From Candidatus Tectomicrobia bacterium RIFCSPLOWO2_12_FULL_69_37 (GTDB taxonomy: Bacteria; UBA8248): a stretch of DNA of 33,861 nt. Shown piece by piece: positions 7,569 through 18,399 of this stretch (position 1 is its first letter; the number at the start of each line of letters is the position of its first letter). A program made the position numbers and the translations under genes. The stretch covers positions 553 to 34,413 of the forward strand of contig MGDP01000011.1 in assembly GCA_001790955.1 (NCBI GenBank). Reading direction: 5' to 3'. The notes below the pieces were generated by a model. It worked only from the letters and a program-made list of their open reading frames with translations, was not told where the DNA came from and did no database searches.

Positions 7569-8447
7569 TCAGCCCACCGGGATGAAGACGTCCAGGATGG
7601 CCCCCGCCGAGACGACGACGGACACCCAAGCGTTCAGGTTGAAGAAGGAGAGGTTCACGCGGCGGAGGTCCCCCGGGCGGACGATCCAGTGCTCCCAGAA
7701 GAGAAACCCCGCCGCCCCTGCCAGCCCCAGCCAGTAGAGGGTCTTGAGGCCGAGCATCCAGCCCGCCGCGATGAAGCAGGCGACGGTGCCGATGTGGGCC
7801 AGCGCCGAGAGGGCGAGGGCGGGCCCTACCCCCATGCGCTTGGGCAGGGAGTGGAGGCCCTCCTCCTTGTCGAACCCCACGTCCAGGCAGGCGTAGATGA
7901 TGTCGAAGCCCCCCACCCAGAGCGTCACCCCGGCGAAAAGGAGAACCGGCGCCCATCCCAGGTCGCCGCGGACGGCCACCCAGGCCCCCGCCGGGGCGCA
8001 GCCCAGGATCGCACCCAGGAACAGGTGGGTCCAGGAGGTGAAGCGCTTGGAGTAGCTGTAGAAGACCGTCGCCCCGGCTACCACAAAGGAGAGGTAGAAA
8101 GCCAGCGGGTTCAGCATCCAGGCCGAGAGGAGGAGGAGCCCCAGGAAAGCCGCCATCAGGAACCACACCTGCCCCGAGCGCAGGAGGCCCTGGAACTCGG
8201 CGCGGTCCTGGGTCCTCGGATTCTTGGGGTCGAGGTCCCGGTCGGCGAAGCGGTTGAGGGTCATGGCGAAGTTCCGGGCGCCGACCGCCGCCATCACCAT
8301 CCAGAAGAGGGCGCGCGCGGGCGGCACCCCCCCCGCCGCCAACACTCCGCCCATCAGGACAAAGGGCAGGCCGAAGATGGTGTGCTCGAACTTCACCATC
8401 CGGAAAAACAGGCCAGGGCCGCCCGGCAGCGCCCGCTCACCCGCCAA
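7569..8447 (-). CDS. mqnP: UbiA-like polyprenyltransferase, MqnP type (menaquinone biosynthesis)
   Basis: The roughly 292-residue integral membrane protein has about eight or nine helices and both Asp-rich UbiA motifs: NRFADRDLD and DIIYACLDVGFD, which bind the Mg-diphosphate of the prenyl donor. The start FRMVKFEHTIFGLPF, the NPRT segment and the late WIVRPGDLRRVN segment resemble MqnP-type prenyltransferases, which prenylate 1,4-dihydroxy-6-naphthoate in the futalosine menaquinone route, rather than E. coli UbiA. This assignment is by remembered motifs. The TTG start overlaps the ubiD-like stop by 11 bp; an internal ATG 16 codons later (near 8399) is a weaker alternative. It sits between the decarboxylase and methyltransferase genes of the same pathway. 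Confidence 0.88.
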   Translation of the reverse strand: MAGERALPGGPGLFFRMVKFEHTIFGLPFVLMGGVLAAGGVPPARALFWMVMAAVGARNFAMTLNRFADRDLDPKNPRTQDRAEFQGLLRSGQVWFLMAAFLGLLLLSAWMLNPLAFYLSFVVAGATVFYSYSKRFTSWTHLFLGAILGCAPAGAWVAVRGDLGWAPVLLFAGVTLWVGGFDIIYACLDVGFDKEEGLHSLPKRMGVGPALALSALAHIGTVACFIAAGWMLGLKTLYWLGLAGAAGFLFWEHWIVRPGDLRRVNLSFFNLNAWVSVVVSAGAILDVFIPVG

Positions 8448-9900
8448 GGCCGTACTCCCTCCAGCGCCGGGTGACCTGCGCGCGCATCTCCTCGCTCATC
8501 ACGATCTCGCCCGGCCACTCGCGCGCAAAGCCCTCTGTCGCCCACTTACGGGTGCCGTCCACCCCCACCTTGCTGCCCACGTGGGGGAGGAAGGAAGCGT
8601 GCTCGAGCGCGTCCACCGGGCCGTCCACGAAGACGAGATCCCGCCGGGGGTCGATGCTCCCCAGGACCTTCCATGCCACCTCGCTCACGTTGCGGACGTC
8701 CACATCCTCGTCCACGATGACGATCACCTTGGCGAGGGCCATCTGCCCCATCCCCCAGAGCGCGTACATCACCTTGCGCGCCTGATAGGGGAAGGACTTG
8801 CGGATGGAGACGATCACCATGTTGTGGAACACCCCCTCCGCGGGCATGTGCACGTCCACGATCTCGGGGATCTGCATCCGCATGAGGGGGAGGAAGATGC
8901 GCCCTGTGGCGCTTCCCAGCCAGTAGTCCTCCATCGGGGGCCTGCCCACGATGGTGGTGGGGTAGATAGGGCTCCGCCGACGGGTAATGGCTGTGACGTG
9001 GAAGACGGGGTAGTCGTCCGCGAGGGAGTACCACCCGGTGTGGTCCCCGAAGGGCCCCTCGCGCCGCAACTCCCCCGGCTCAAGATAGCCCTCGACCACG
9101 ATGTCCGAGTCGGCGGGAACCTCGACGTCCACCGTCTTGCACTTTACGAGCTCCACGCTCCGCCGACGCAGGAACCCCGCCAGGTTCATCTCGTCGAGCC
9201 CGGGAGGGAGGGGGGCACTCGCCGCGTAGACCAGCACGGGGTCGCCCCCCAGGGCGACCGCCATCTCCATCCGGCGTCCCAGCTTGGTGCTGTCGAGGAA
9301 GTTCTGGGCCCCGTCGTGGTGGAGGTGCATGTGCATCCCGGCGGTCCTCTCGTCGAAGAGCTGGACGCGGTAGAGGCCCACGTTGCGGCGGCCGGTGCGC
9401 GGGTTGCGGGAGTAAATGTGGCCGAAGGTGATGTAGCGGCCCCCGTCCTCGGGCCAGCACTTGAGGGCGGGGATGGAGAAGAGGTCGGGCCGCGCGGTTT
9501 CGATGGTTTCCTGGCAGGGCGCGGAGCCCACCGTCTTGGGCGAAAAGGAGGCCATGCGCGCCAGCTTGGGCAGCATCTTCACCTTCTCGATCAGCCCCTC
9601 GGGAGGTTTGATCTCGAGGAGCTCGGCGATCTCCTCGGCCACCGCGTCCAGGCTCTCGACCCCGAGGACCAGGTTCATCCGCTTCTCGGAGGCATAGGCG
9701 TTGATGAGGACGGGAATATCGTACGCTTTCCCGTCCGGCCCCACTGGGCGCTCGAAAAGGAGGGCCGGACCGCCGCCCTTCACGCTGCGGTCGGCGATTT
9801 CGGTGATCTCGAGCTCGACCGAGACGGGGACCTTCACGCGGTGGAGCTCGCCCGCGCGCTCCAGGGCCTGGACGAATTCGCTGAGGGAGGAGTAGGCCAT
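8437..9900 (-). CDS. ubiD: UbiD-family prenylated-FMN decarboxylase (probable MqnL, menaquinone synthesis)
   Basis: The 487-residue protein is full length for UbiD. Family landmarks are CWPEDGGRYIT around 148-158, NPRTGRRNVGLYR with Arg171 in the active-site region, TAGMHMHLHHDG, and EGPFGDHTGWYS with Glu281, which corresponds to the conserved acid next to the prenylated flavin. These enzymes decarboxylate aromatic acids using prFMN. In the futalosine route the enzyme removes the carboxyl from the prenylated naphthoate, which suits its position directly before a MqnP-type prenyltransferase and UbiE/MenG. The UbiX/MqnM flavin prenyltransferase it needs is not in the window. The ATG is 21 bp after gatC. 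Confidence 0.92.
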   Translation of the reverse strand: MAYSSLSEFVQALERAGELHRVKVPVSVELEITEIADRSVKGGGPALLFERPVGPDGKAYDIPVLINAYASEKRMNLVLGVESLDAVAEEIAELLEIKPPEGLIEKVKMLPKLARMASFSPKTVGSAPCQETIETARPDLFSIPALKCWPEDGGRYITFGHIYSRNPRTGRRNVGLYRVQLFDERTAGMHMHLHHDGAQNFLDSTKLGRRMEMAVALGGDPVLVYAASAPLPPGLDEMNLAGFLRRRSVELVKCKTVDVEVPADSDIVVEGYLEPGELRREGPFGDHTGWYSLADDYPVFHVTAITRRRSPIYPTTIVGRPPMEDYWLGSATGRIFLPLMRMQIPEIVDVHMPAEGVFHNMVIVSIRKSFPYQARKVMYALWGMGQMALAKVIVIVDEDVDVRNVSEVAWKVLGSIDPRRDLVFVDGPVDALEHASFLPHVGSKVGVDGTRKWATEGFAREWPGEIVMSEEMRAQVTRRWREYGLGG

Positions 9901-9921
9901 CGGGGAGGAAAGGCCGGACCG

Positions 9922-10206
9922 CTATTCGATGACCTTGGGGACGCGGAAGTGGCCCTTGAAGAAACTCGGCGCCATCCCCTCCATGTTCCCGATGGGAGAG
10001 TCGGTCACCTCGTCCTTACGGAAGACATTGGTGATCTCCAGGGCGTGGGAGGTCGGGGGCACGTCCCGCGTATCGAGCTCGTTCAGCTTGGAGATGTAGT
10101 CCAGGATGCCGCCCAGCTGGGCGGTGAACTTCTCCACCTCGGCCTCGGAAAGCTCCAGCCGTGCGAGGCGCGAGACATGAAGGACATCCTGCCGTGAAAT
10201 CGCCAT
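9922..10206 (-). CDS. gatC: Aspartyl/glutamyl-tRNA amidotransferase subunit C
   Basis: The 94-residue protein matches GatC throughout: the N-terminal helical part ISRQDVLHVSRLARLELSEAEVEKF, then GGILDYISKLNELDT, and the C-terminal arm with RKDEV and VPKVIE. GatC wraps around GatA and GatB and stabilises the complex that converts Glu-tRNA(Gln) or Asp-tRNA(Asn) to Gln- or Asn-tRNA. gatA and gatB are not adjacent, so subunit C is encoded apart from its partners. The internal ATG at 10206 was preferred over a longer ORF because AAGGAGG, a near-perfect ribosome-binding site, lies about 9 nt upstream and the family starts here. It follows pcrA by 25 bp. Confidence 0.93.
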   Translation of the reverse strand: MAISRQDVLHVSRLARLELSEAEVEKFTAQLGGILDYISKLNELDTRDVPPTSHALEITNVFRKDEVTDSPIGNMEGMAPSFFKGHFRVPKVIE

Positions 10207-10231
10207 GAAAAGGGCCTCCTTGCAGCGCCCC

Positions 10232-12534
<2,303 letters not shown>

Positions 12535-12538
<4 letters not shown>

Positions 12539-13329
12539 CGGGGGCGGGGGGTCACCTCCACCCGCGAGGCCTCGGAGCGGATGAGGTGGGCCGGGGGATA
12601 GATGCCCTTGGGTACGTTGGCGTTCGGGGTGACCCAGCAGCCGGGCCCGAGGAGGGTGCCGGGCGAGGTGACGGCGTTGCAGCCGACCTCGGCGTCGTCC
12701 CCCACCACGGCCCCGAACTTGCGAAGGCCAGTGTCAAGGGACTGGCCTTCCACGCGGATGCGGATGCTGCGCGGCTTGCCCTTCCCGCGCTTCTCCTCCT
12801 CGGTGCGGAGCTGGAGGTTGGCGAGCTTGGCCCCGGCGCCGAGGTTGGCGCCGGCCCCGAGCAGGCTGTCCCCCACGTAGGCGAAGTGGCCCGCATCGGC
12901 GTGGTTGAGGAAGAGGCTGTTCTTCACCTCGGTGGCGTGGCCCACGATGGCGTCCGGGCCGATGAGGCAGCTTCCTCTCAGATACGCCCCGTGCCGCAGC
13001 TCCGCTCCCGCGCAGAGGACGGAGGGGCCTTTCACCACAACCCCCGGCTCGATGCGGACGCCCACCTCGATCCGCACTCCGGCGCGGGCGACCCGGAAGC
13101 GGCGCTTCGCAAGGAAGAGCCCCTCGCTAGCGATGAGGCCGTCCTCCACCCGGAGACCTCTCAGATCACTCTCCGTCCCCTCGGGCAGGCCCGGCTCCTC
13201 CACCAGACATTGGGTGAAGGCCTCCAGGTCGCGGACCGCTTCCCACACATGGGCGAGGCCGTCGAAGAGCTCCCGGTGGGGGAACTCCGCCAGCCGGAGA
13301 AAATACGCTGTCGCTGCGGTCACGGACAT
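12535..13329 (-). CDS. Left-handed beta-helix acyltransferase, GlmU acetyltransferase-like (stand-alone)
   Basis: The 264-residue protein has an alpha-helical N-terminus (about 1-55) and then a left-handed parallel beta-helix of imperfect hexapeptide repeats. Residues 133-156 align without gaps to the acetyltransferase core of GlmU and archaeal ST0452. VKNS is followed by AGHFAYVGDS, so His148 occupies the catalytic-base position of glucosamine-1-phosphate N-acetyltransferase. KFGAVVGDDAEVG also matches that domain. There is no nucleotidyltransferase domain. With GlmS and a phosphohexomutase encoded directly upstream, acetylation of GlcN-1-P is the best inferred role; another sugar-phosphate acceptor is possible. 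The ATG at 13329 has GGAG about 9 nt upstream; a GTG six codons earlier is the alternative. Both ends overlap neighbouring genes. Confidence 0.8.
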
Positions 13330-15260
13330 TTTCCCGTCTCCAGCCACCAGCGGCCCAGGTTCGTGAGGGCGAGGCCTTCTTCCGTCTCCTGGATCAGACC
13401 GCCGCGGATCGCTTCCTTCCGGATCCGCTCGGGCCGGACGGCGGCCCCGAAGCGGCCCTCGGCTCCATGCGCCAGCTCGGCGTCGAGCGCGGAAGCGTCC
13501 CGGGGCGCCTCCCCCAGGCTCCTCAGCAGGGCACCTTCCGCCCGGGCATGGGGATCGTCCGCGTCTTTCATCCGAGCCAGGAGCTCCCGCAGGGCGGCCT
13601 GGCCCACCGCCCGCAGGATCTCGTCCCAGTCGGCGGGGCCCCGGAGGGAGATCCCGACCCGCCTCTCCGTCCCCGAGTTCCGCACTCCGATGGTGGCCAG
13701 GGGGCGCCCCCGCGCGTCCTCCATTATCACGTACAGGACGGCGGGATCATCCTGCAAGGGGCTCCAGCGGGGGACGGCGCCGCGCGGGAAACCCTTCTCT
13801 ATCTGCTCCCAGACGGAGCGGGAGACGGCCTCCCAGGCTTCTTCGCCCGGGGCGAAACGGGCGCGGTCCACGTGGTAGGCGTAGAGGGATTTCTTGTAGC
13901 CGCGCGGGAAGGGCTCGGCCAGGACGCCGTAAGCCCCCTTCGCTCCTTTCTCCTCCCCCAGCCAGCGGACGGCGGCGCAGGTGTTGAGGAAGCTCTTGAG
14001 ACCGTCCCCCACCGCGAGGCGGACGACCCGCCCCTCCGCGTCCGCAAGGAGGCCCGGCACCACCGTGTGACCAGACTCCTCGCCGCCGAGGGCGAACTGG
14101 TCTCCCCACCGCTCGGCGGCGCGGAGAATCCACTTGTCCCCCACCGGGGCGAAGACCACCTCCAGCCCGGTTTCCGCGAGGGCGGCGGCGGCGCCCGTAT
14201 CGCTCTCGATGGTGAGCACCGCCTTCCCCTCCTCCGGCAGTTCGCCCTGGGCCGCCAGAAAGCGCGCCTGGAGGACGAGGGCTTCGTCCCCCCCGAGGAC
14301 CCGCACGGCGTCCGCGAAGGGGTCGTAGATGAGGGCGTAGGCGCGATCCCCGTCCGCGTCGAAGACACCCGCGGCAGCGAAGCCCTTGCCGGAGCGGAGA
14401 GCGTCCCTCCGCGCCCGCCCTGTCTCGAAGAGGGCCTCCACGCTCGCGTGGGCGCGGATGAGGCCGTCGTCCTTCCCGGAGACCTCCCGCCGCCCCTCGA
14501 TGGCGATGACGCCGCCTCCTTCGTTCACGGGCCCCTCGCCCAGCCGGTTCACCTCCCGCAGCTCTTCGGGGCCGGCCGGGGCGGCGGCCTCGGCGGCGAG
14601 CCCGCTCCAGGCCCCCCGCGCCGGATCGAGCACCAGCGACCAGCCCGCCAGCTCCCCCTCCCGCAGCCAGCGGTTGGGCAGCTGATGCATGTAGTGGACA
14701 TAGATCGCCCGCGCCTCGGCCCCGGCGTCGATGCACTGGCCCCGCTCCGGGGCGTCCCGGACCTCCTCCCAAGAGACGCCCCACACGCGGGCGCTCACCT
14801 CACCGTCCTCCCCGGGCAGGGGCTTCCGCGCGCCGGGGGAGCAGAGGATCTTGATGCCATTCTGGTCGGCCGGGTTGTGGGAAGCCGTGAGCAGGAGCGC
14901 CCCCGCGGCCCCCGCGGCCTGCAAGTAGACGGCAGCGGCAGGCGTGGGGAGAACCCCCGCTGCCAGCGCGCTCGCCCCGGCCCGGAGAGCGCCCCGGAGG
15001 AGGGCGCCCGCGAACCGGCCCTCCACGTCGCGGGGGTCCCAGGCGAGGAGCACCGCTCCAGGTGAGAGGAGCTCCTCCCCCGCCCGCTCAAGAAGCCAGC
15101 CCGAGGCGGCGAAAGCGTAGTGCTCGGCGAAGGCCTCGGTGAAGAGGCCCCGCTCCGCATAGGCCCGCCGAGCGTCCGCCATTCCCTGGAGAAGAGGGTG
15201 ATCGGGGCTTGCGGCCAAGCCCCGGACGCCGTCCGTCCCCTGAAGCCTCGGACCCTCCAT
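13320..15260 (-). CDS. Alpha-D-phosphohexomutase (candidate phosphoglucosamine mutase) with C-terminal extension
   Basis: The 646-residue protein has the four-domain phosphohexomutase layout. The catalytic phosphoserine loop is TASHNP (Ser127), the Mg site is DADGDR (Asp301, 303, 305), the sugar-binding loop is GGEESGHT (392-399), and the phosphate-binding loop is RNSGTERRV (527-535). Such enzymes interconvert 6-phospho- and 1-phospho-hexoses. Lying between glmS and a GlmU-like acetyltransferase gene, it is the obvious candidate to turn GlcN-6-P into GlcN-1-P, although phosphoglucomutase or phosphomannomutase activity is not excluded. It is about 200 residues longer than usual GlmM. Around 90 extra residues follow the phosphate loop and end in a segment (EGLALTNLGRWWLE) that resembles a winged-helix wing. 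The ATG is 12 bp after the glmS stop. Confidence 0.88.
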   Translation of the reverse strand: MEGPRLQGTDGVRGLAASPDHPLLQGMADARRAYAERGLFTEAFAEHYAFAASGWLLERAGEELLSPGAVLLAWDPRDVEGRFAGALLRGALRAGASALAAGVLPTPAAAVYLQAAGAAGALLLTASHNPADQNGIKILCSPGARKPLPGEDGEVSARVWGVSWEEVRDAPERGQCIDAGAEARAIYVHYMHQLPNRWLREGELAGWSLVLDPARGAWSGLAAEAAAPAGPEELREVNRLGEGPVNEGGGVIAIEGRREVSGKDDGLIRAHASVEALFETGRARRDALRSGKGFAAAGVFDADGDRAYALIYDPFADAVRVLGGDEALVLQARFLAAQGELPEEGKAVLTIESDTGAAAALAETGLEVVFAPVGDKWILRAAERWGDQFALGGEESGHTVVPGLLADAEGRVVRLAVGDGLKSFLNTCAAVRWLGEEKGAKGAYGVLAEPFPRGYKKSLYAYHVDRARFAPGEEAWEAVSRSVWEQIEKGFPRGAVPRWSPLQDDPAVLYVIMEDARGRPLATIGVRNSGTERRVGISLRGPADWDEILRAVGQAALRELLARMKDADDPHARAEGALLRSLGEAPRDASALDAELAHGAEGRFGAAVRPERIRKEAIRGGLIQETEEGLALTNLGRWWLETGKCP

Positions 15261-15272
15261 CCGGCCCGCCGC

Positions 15273-17096
15273 CTAGGCCACGGTCACGGACTTGGCCAGG
15301 GCCCGGGGGCGATCCACGTCCCGCTTGAGAGCCACGGCGAGGAAGTAAGCGAAGAGCTGCCCGGCCACCAGGTGGAGGAAAGGCGCGAGCAAGGAGGAGA
15401 CGCGGGGGAGCACGATCTCCTCGCTGAAGAGGCCCTGGGACGCCTCGTCCCCCTCGAACCGGAAGCCGAGGACGAAGCCGCCCCGCGCGCGCACTTCCTC
15501 GGCGCTGCTCCGGGTGAGGGCGTGGAGCTCCTTCTCCTCGGGCGCGGGCATGAGGACGATGGTGTACATGTTCTCGTCGATCAAGGAGATGGTGCCGTGC
15601 TTGAGGAAGCCCGCGCTCATGCCCTCGGCGTGGAGGTAGGTCACCTCCTTCATCTTGAGGGCGCATTCCAGAGCGGCGGGGTAATAGATGCCCCGGCCGA
15701 GGTAGAGCCAGTTCTTCATCCGCTGGTGCTGCCGGGCCGCCGTGTGGAGGAAGCCGGAGCGCTCGTTCAGCGTCTCGGCGATCCGGTCTCCCAGCGAGGC
15801 CACCTCGTCGCGCAGGAGGAGTACCTCGGCTTCCTCCAGGCTCCCGCTCAGCCGCCCCAGCTCAAGCGAGCTGAGGAGGAGCAGGACGGCCTGGCTCATG
15901 GCGGCCTTGGTGCTGATAACGCAGATCTCCGGCCCCGAACCTTGGAGGATGGGCAGATCCACCGCCCGGACGAGGCTCGATCCCATGACGTTGACGATGG
16001 CGGCCGTCTTCGCACCCTGGCGCTTGGCGTGGCGCACGGCGGTCAGGGTGTCGTAGGTCTCCCCCGACTGGCTGATGGCCACGAGGCAGTCCTCCGGTCC
16101 CATGTCGGCCAAGTGTGGCAGCTCGTCCGTGCTGACGGCGGGGAGGTAGCGCCCGCTGAAGCGGCTGAAGAAGTACTGGCCCATCGCGGCCATGTAGTAG
16201 GTGGTGCCCACCCCGCCGAGAAACGCGAGGCGGGAACCGTGGATCATGCGGGCCACCCCGGCCAAGTCGGACCGGGGAATCCGAAGGGCGGCCTGGACGG
16301 TGGCCGGCTGGTCGTAGATTTCCTTGAGCATGTAGTGGGGATAGCCCCCCCGCCGGGCCATTTCGACATCCCACTCGATCTCGGTCACCTCCTTCGGGAC
16401 GGGCTCCTCCGTCCGGAGGTTCTTGACGGCGTAGCTCTGGCGGGTGACGACAGCGTACTCGCCGTCCTCCAGGATGACGGCCTGCCGGGTATACTCGATG
16501 AAGGCATTGAAGTCCGAACCCACGTAGTTGGCGTCGTCCCCCAGGCCGATGATGAGGGGGCTTTCGCGCTTGCAGCAGAAGATGACGCCCGGTGCGTCCA
16601 CCGAGATAACCGCGAGGGCGAAGGTCCCCTCCAACTCGCGCAGCGCCGCCACGAAGGCCCTCTCGAATTCCCCGGCGCCCTGCTTCAGGTGATGGGCGAT
16701 GAGGTGGGCGATCACTTCGGTGTCGGTCTCCGAGCGGAAGACGGCTCCCGCCTTCCCGAGGCGCTCCCGGATGTCGCGGTAGTTGGAGATGATCCCGTTG
16801 TGGACCACCGCAACGCGCCCGTTGTTGTCGGAATGGGGATGGGCGTTCTCCCGTGTCACTCCGCCGTGGGTGGCCCAGCGGGTGTGGGCGATGCCCACGA
16901 GCCCCTTCATGTCAGTCAGCCTCTCGTTCTGGTTGACCGATTCGACGGTGCCGATGTTCTTGCGGATGTCGAGGGTCCCGTTGCGCTGGACGGCCATGCC
17001 GCAGGAGTCGTAGCCCCGGTACTCGAGGGCCGCGATGCCGCGGAAGAGGCGCTGGGCGATGTTGGTGGAACCTGCCACGCCTGCGATGCCGCACAT
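15273..17096 (-). CDS. glmS: Glutamine-fructose-6-phosphate aminotransferase (isomerizing)
   Basis: The 607-residue GlmS has the standard length. The start was set at the ATG giving Met-Cys-Gly-Ile-Ala-Gly, because the N-terminal Cys must be freed as the glutaminase nucleophile. The longer in-frame start five codons upstream would bury it. EYRGYDSCG and the THTRWATHG-type segment (HTRWATHGGVT) mark the Ntn glutaminase domain. Two SIS sugar-isomerase domains follow, with SQSGETYDT in the first, and the C-terminal LAKSVTVA is the conserved tail. It makes GlcN-6-P from fructose-6-P and glutamine, the first committed step to UDP-GlcNAc. The ATG is 1 nt after the upstream stop, with GGAGA as ribosome-binding site. 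No glmS ribozyme could exist in that 1-nt gap. Confidence 0.97.
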   Translation of the reverse strand: MCGIAGVAGSTNIAQRLFRGIAALEYRGYDSCGMAVQRNGTLDIRKNIGTVESVNQNERLTDMKGLVGIAHTRWATHGGVTRENAHPHSDNNGRVAVVHNGIISNYRDIRERLGKAGAVFRSETDTEVIAHLIAHHLKQGAGEFERAFVAALRELEGTFALAVISVDAPGVIFCCKRESPLIIGLGDDANYVGSDFNAFIEYTRQAVILEDGEYAVVTRQSYAVKNLRTEEPVPKEVTEIEWDVEMARRGGYPHYMLKEIYDQPATVQAALRIPRSDLAGVARMIHGSRLAFLGGVGTTYYMAAMGQYFFSRFSGRYLPAVSTDELPHLADMGPEDCLVAISQSGETYDTLTAVRHAKRQGAKTAAIVNVMGSSLVRAVDLPILQGSGPEICVISTKAAMSQAVLLLLSSLELGRLSGSLEEAEVLLLRDEVASLGDRIAETLNERSGFLHTAARQHQRMKNWLYLGRGIYYPAALECALKMKEVTYLHAEGMSAGFLKHGTISLIDENMYTIVLMPAPEEKELHALTRSSAEEVRARGGFVLGFRFEGDEASQGLFSEEIVLPRVSSLLAPFLHLVAGQLFAYFLAVALKRDVDRPRALAKSVTVA

Positions 17097-17097
17097 C

Positions 17098-18303
17098 TCA
17101 GGATTCTCCACGCGGATAGGTATAGTGGTTCGGAATCACTTCGTGCGGGGCGATCAATGTGCCGGAGGCGAGGGTGTTCGAAGCACCGATGCGGGCGCCA
17201 TCCCCCACGAAGGAGCCGAGCTTCGTCATGCCCGAATCAACATGACCGCCGTTCATCCGGACCCGGACGGTGGGGCCGTCCATGCTCTGGTTGAGGGTCA
17301 TCGCCCCCGAACCCACCCGCACGCCCTCCCCGATCACGCTGTCTCCGATGAAGGAAAGACGCCCCACATGCACCCCGTCGAGGAGGACGCAGTTCTTGAG
17401 CTCGACACCGAAGCCGATCATGGCGTTCGCCCCGATGGCCGTGTAGGGGCGGACGAGAACCCCGTTCCCGAGGAAGGAGCCCTGGCCGATAAAGCAGGGG
17501 CCGAAGATGGAAGCCCCGGACTCGATCACGACGTCCCCCTCGATGCGCACAGGGCCGCGGAATTGGACGGCTCCCCGCAGTTGGACGCTGCCGTCCACCA
17601 CCGCCTCGCGCCAGGTCTCCATCACCATGCGGTTCCCCCGGAGCAGATCCCAGGGATGCTTGGGGTCAAGCCAGGGCTCCTCCCAAATGGCCGACCGCAG
17701 GCCGTCAGTGGCGCTCAGCTCATTGAGGGAGACGTCCATCTCTCTCGTCTCAAGGAGCTCGAACAGCCGATAAGGCATCACAAACACCCCGGCCAGGACG
17801 TAGTTCCCCATCGCCCGCTCGGTGGGCTTCTCCACCAAGCGGGTGATCCGCATGTCCGCGCCCAAATAGACAGTACCGAAGTCCTGCGCCTGCGGAGTGT
17901 GGCAGATAGCCGCCACGGGCTGGTTGAAGGAGCCGAAGGTCTGGGAGACGTGCCGGTAGATGTTGCCCGGAGTGAGGACGTCGGCGTAAACCAGGAGGAA
18001 GGTCTCGCCTGGATGGAAATGCCCCCGTGCGAGGCGGATTGCGTCCCGGATGCCGGCCGGCTCCTTCTGGTGGACATACTGGATGGTCATGCCGTAGGAG
18101 GCGCCCTGGCCGAAGTGCTGGATGATCCGCTGGCTGCAGTGCCCCACCACCATAACCACGTCGCTCACCCCCGCCGCCCGAAGTTTTGGGAGCGCGGACT
18201 CCAGAAGCATCCCCCCCGCCACAGGCAGCATGGCCTTGGGACGGGTTTCGGTGAAGGGGTAGAGGCCGGCGCCCCGGCCAGCCGCGAGGATCAACGCTCT
18301 CAA
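17098..18303 (-). CDS. GlmU/ST0452-like fused nucleotidyltransferase-beta-helix protein with lost signature residues
   Basis: The 401-residue protein has a sugar-1-phosphate nucleotidyltransferase domain (about 1-230) and a left-handed beta-helix (about 240-395), the layout of archaeal bifunctional ST0452 and bacterial GlmU. The start MRALILAAGRGAG matches the G-x-G-T-R-L/M motif except that the essential Arg is Gly13. RPKAMLPV, YAD (Asp108) and EKP (158-160) remain. In the helix, VELKNCV...VGRLSFIGDS aligns without gaps to GlmU/ST0452, but Arg315 sits where the catalytic acetyltransferase His should be. Both classical activities may be impaired, so another substrate, or a structural or regulatory role, is possible. 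The TTG start is required by the domain start and has AGAAGG upstream. It heads the operon containing glmS. Confidence 0.85.
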   Translation of the reverse strand: MRALILAAGRGAGLYPFTETRPKAMLPVAGGMLLESALPKLRAAGVSDVVMVVGHCSQRIIQHFGQGASYGMTIQYVHQKEPAGIRDAIRLARGHFHPGETFLLVYADVLTPGNIYRHVSQTFGSFNQPVAAICHTPQAQDFGTVYLGADMRITRLVEKPTERAMGNYVLAGVFVMPYRLFELLETREMDVSLNELSATDGLRSAIWEEPWLDPKHPWDLLRGNRMVMETWREAVVDGSVQLRGAVQFRGPVRIEGDVVIESGASIFGPCFIGQGSFLGNGVLVRPYTAIGANAMIGFGVELKNCVLLDGVHVGRLSFIGDSVIGEGVRVGSGAMTLNQSMDGPTVRVRMNGGHVDSGMTKLGSFVGDGARIGASNTLASGTLIAPHEVIPNHYTYPRGES

Positions 18304-18369
18304 AGCGGAACCTTCTCTGCGTCGGGCAGAAGAAACCGAACAATTACCGAAAACGGAACAGCCAGCCGG

Positions 18370-18378
18370 ATTATAGCA
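18370..18378 (-). promoter_or_regulatory. Extended -10 promoter for the glm/pcrA/menaquinone operon
   Basis: On the minus strand, TGC-TATAAT is read from 18378 to 18370: a perfect -10 hexamer with the TGn extension. No recognisable -35 is present 16-18 bp upstream, where the DNA is a C tract. Transcription would start near 18363, giving a leader of about 60 nt before the TTG at 18303. It lies in the only sizeable gap (96 bp) on this strand between 6432 and 21884. Confidence 0.55.
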
Positions 18379-18399
18379 GACAGGCGGGGGTCGGGGGGG

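Noticed and set aside
8224-10197. A 657-codon plus-strand open frame opposite the mqnP and ubiD genes
   Set aside because: His/Asp/Gly-rich shadow translation with no domain; the minus-strand genes explain the region.
17097-17100. A glmS ribozyme upstream of glmS
   Set aside because: The upstream gene ends 1 nt before the glmS start codon, leaving no room for the ribozyme outside coding sequence, and no pairing pattern was seen.
15120-17294. A 724-codon plus-strand open frame opposite glmS
   Set aside because: It is antisense to an unmistakable GlmS, has no family motif, and such long antisense frames occur opposite most genes here because of the GC bias.
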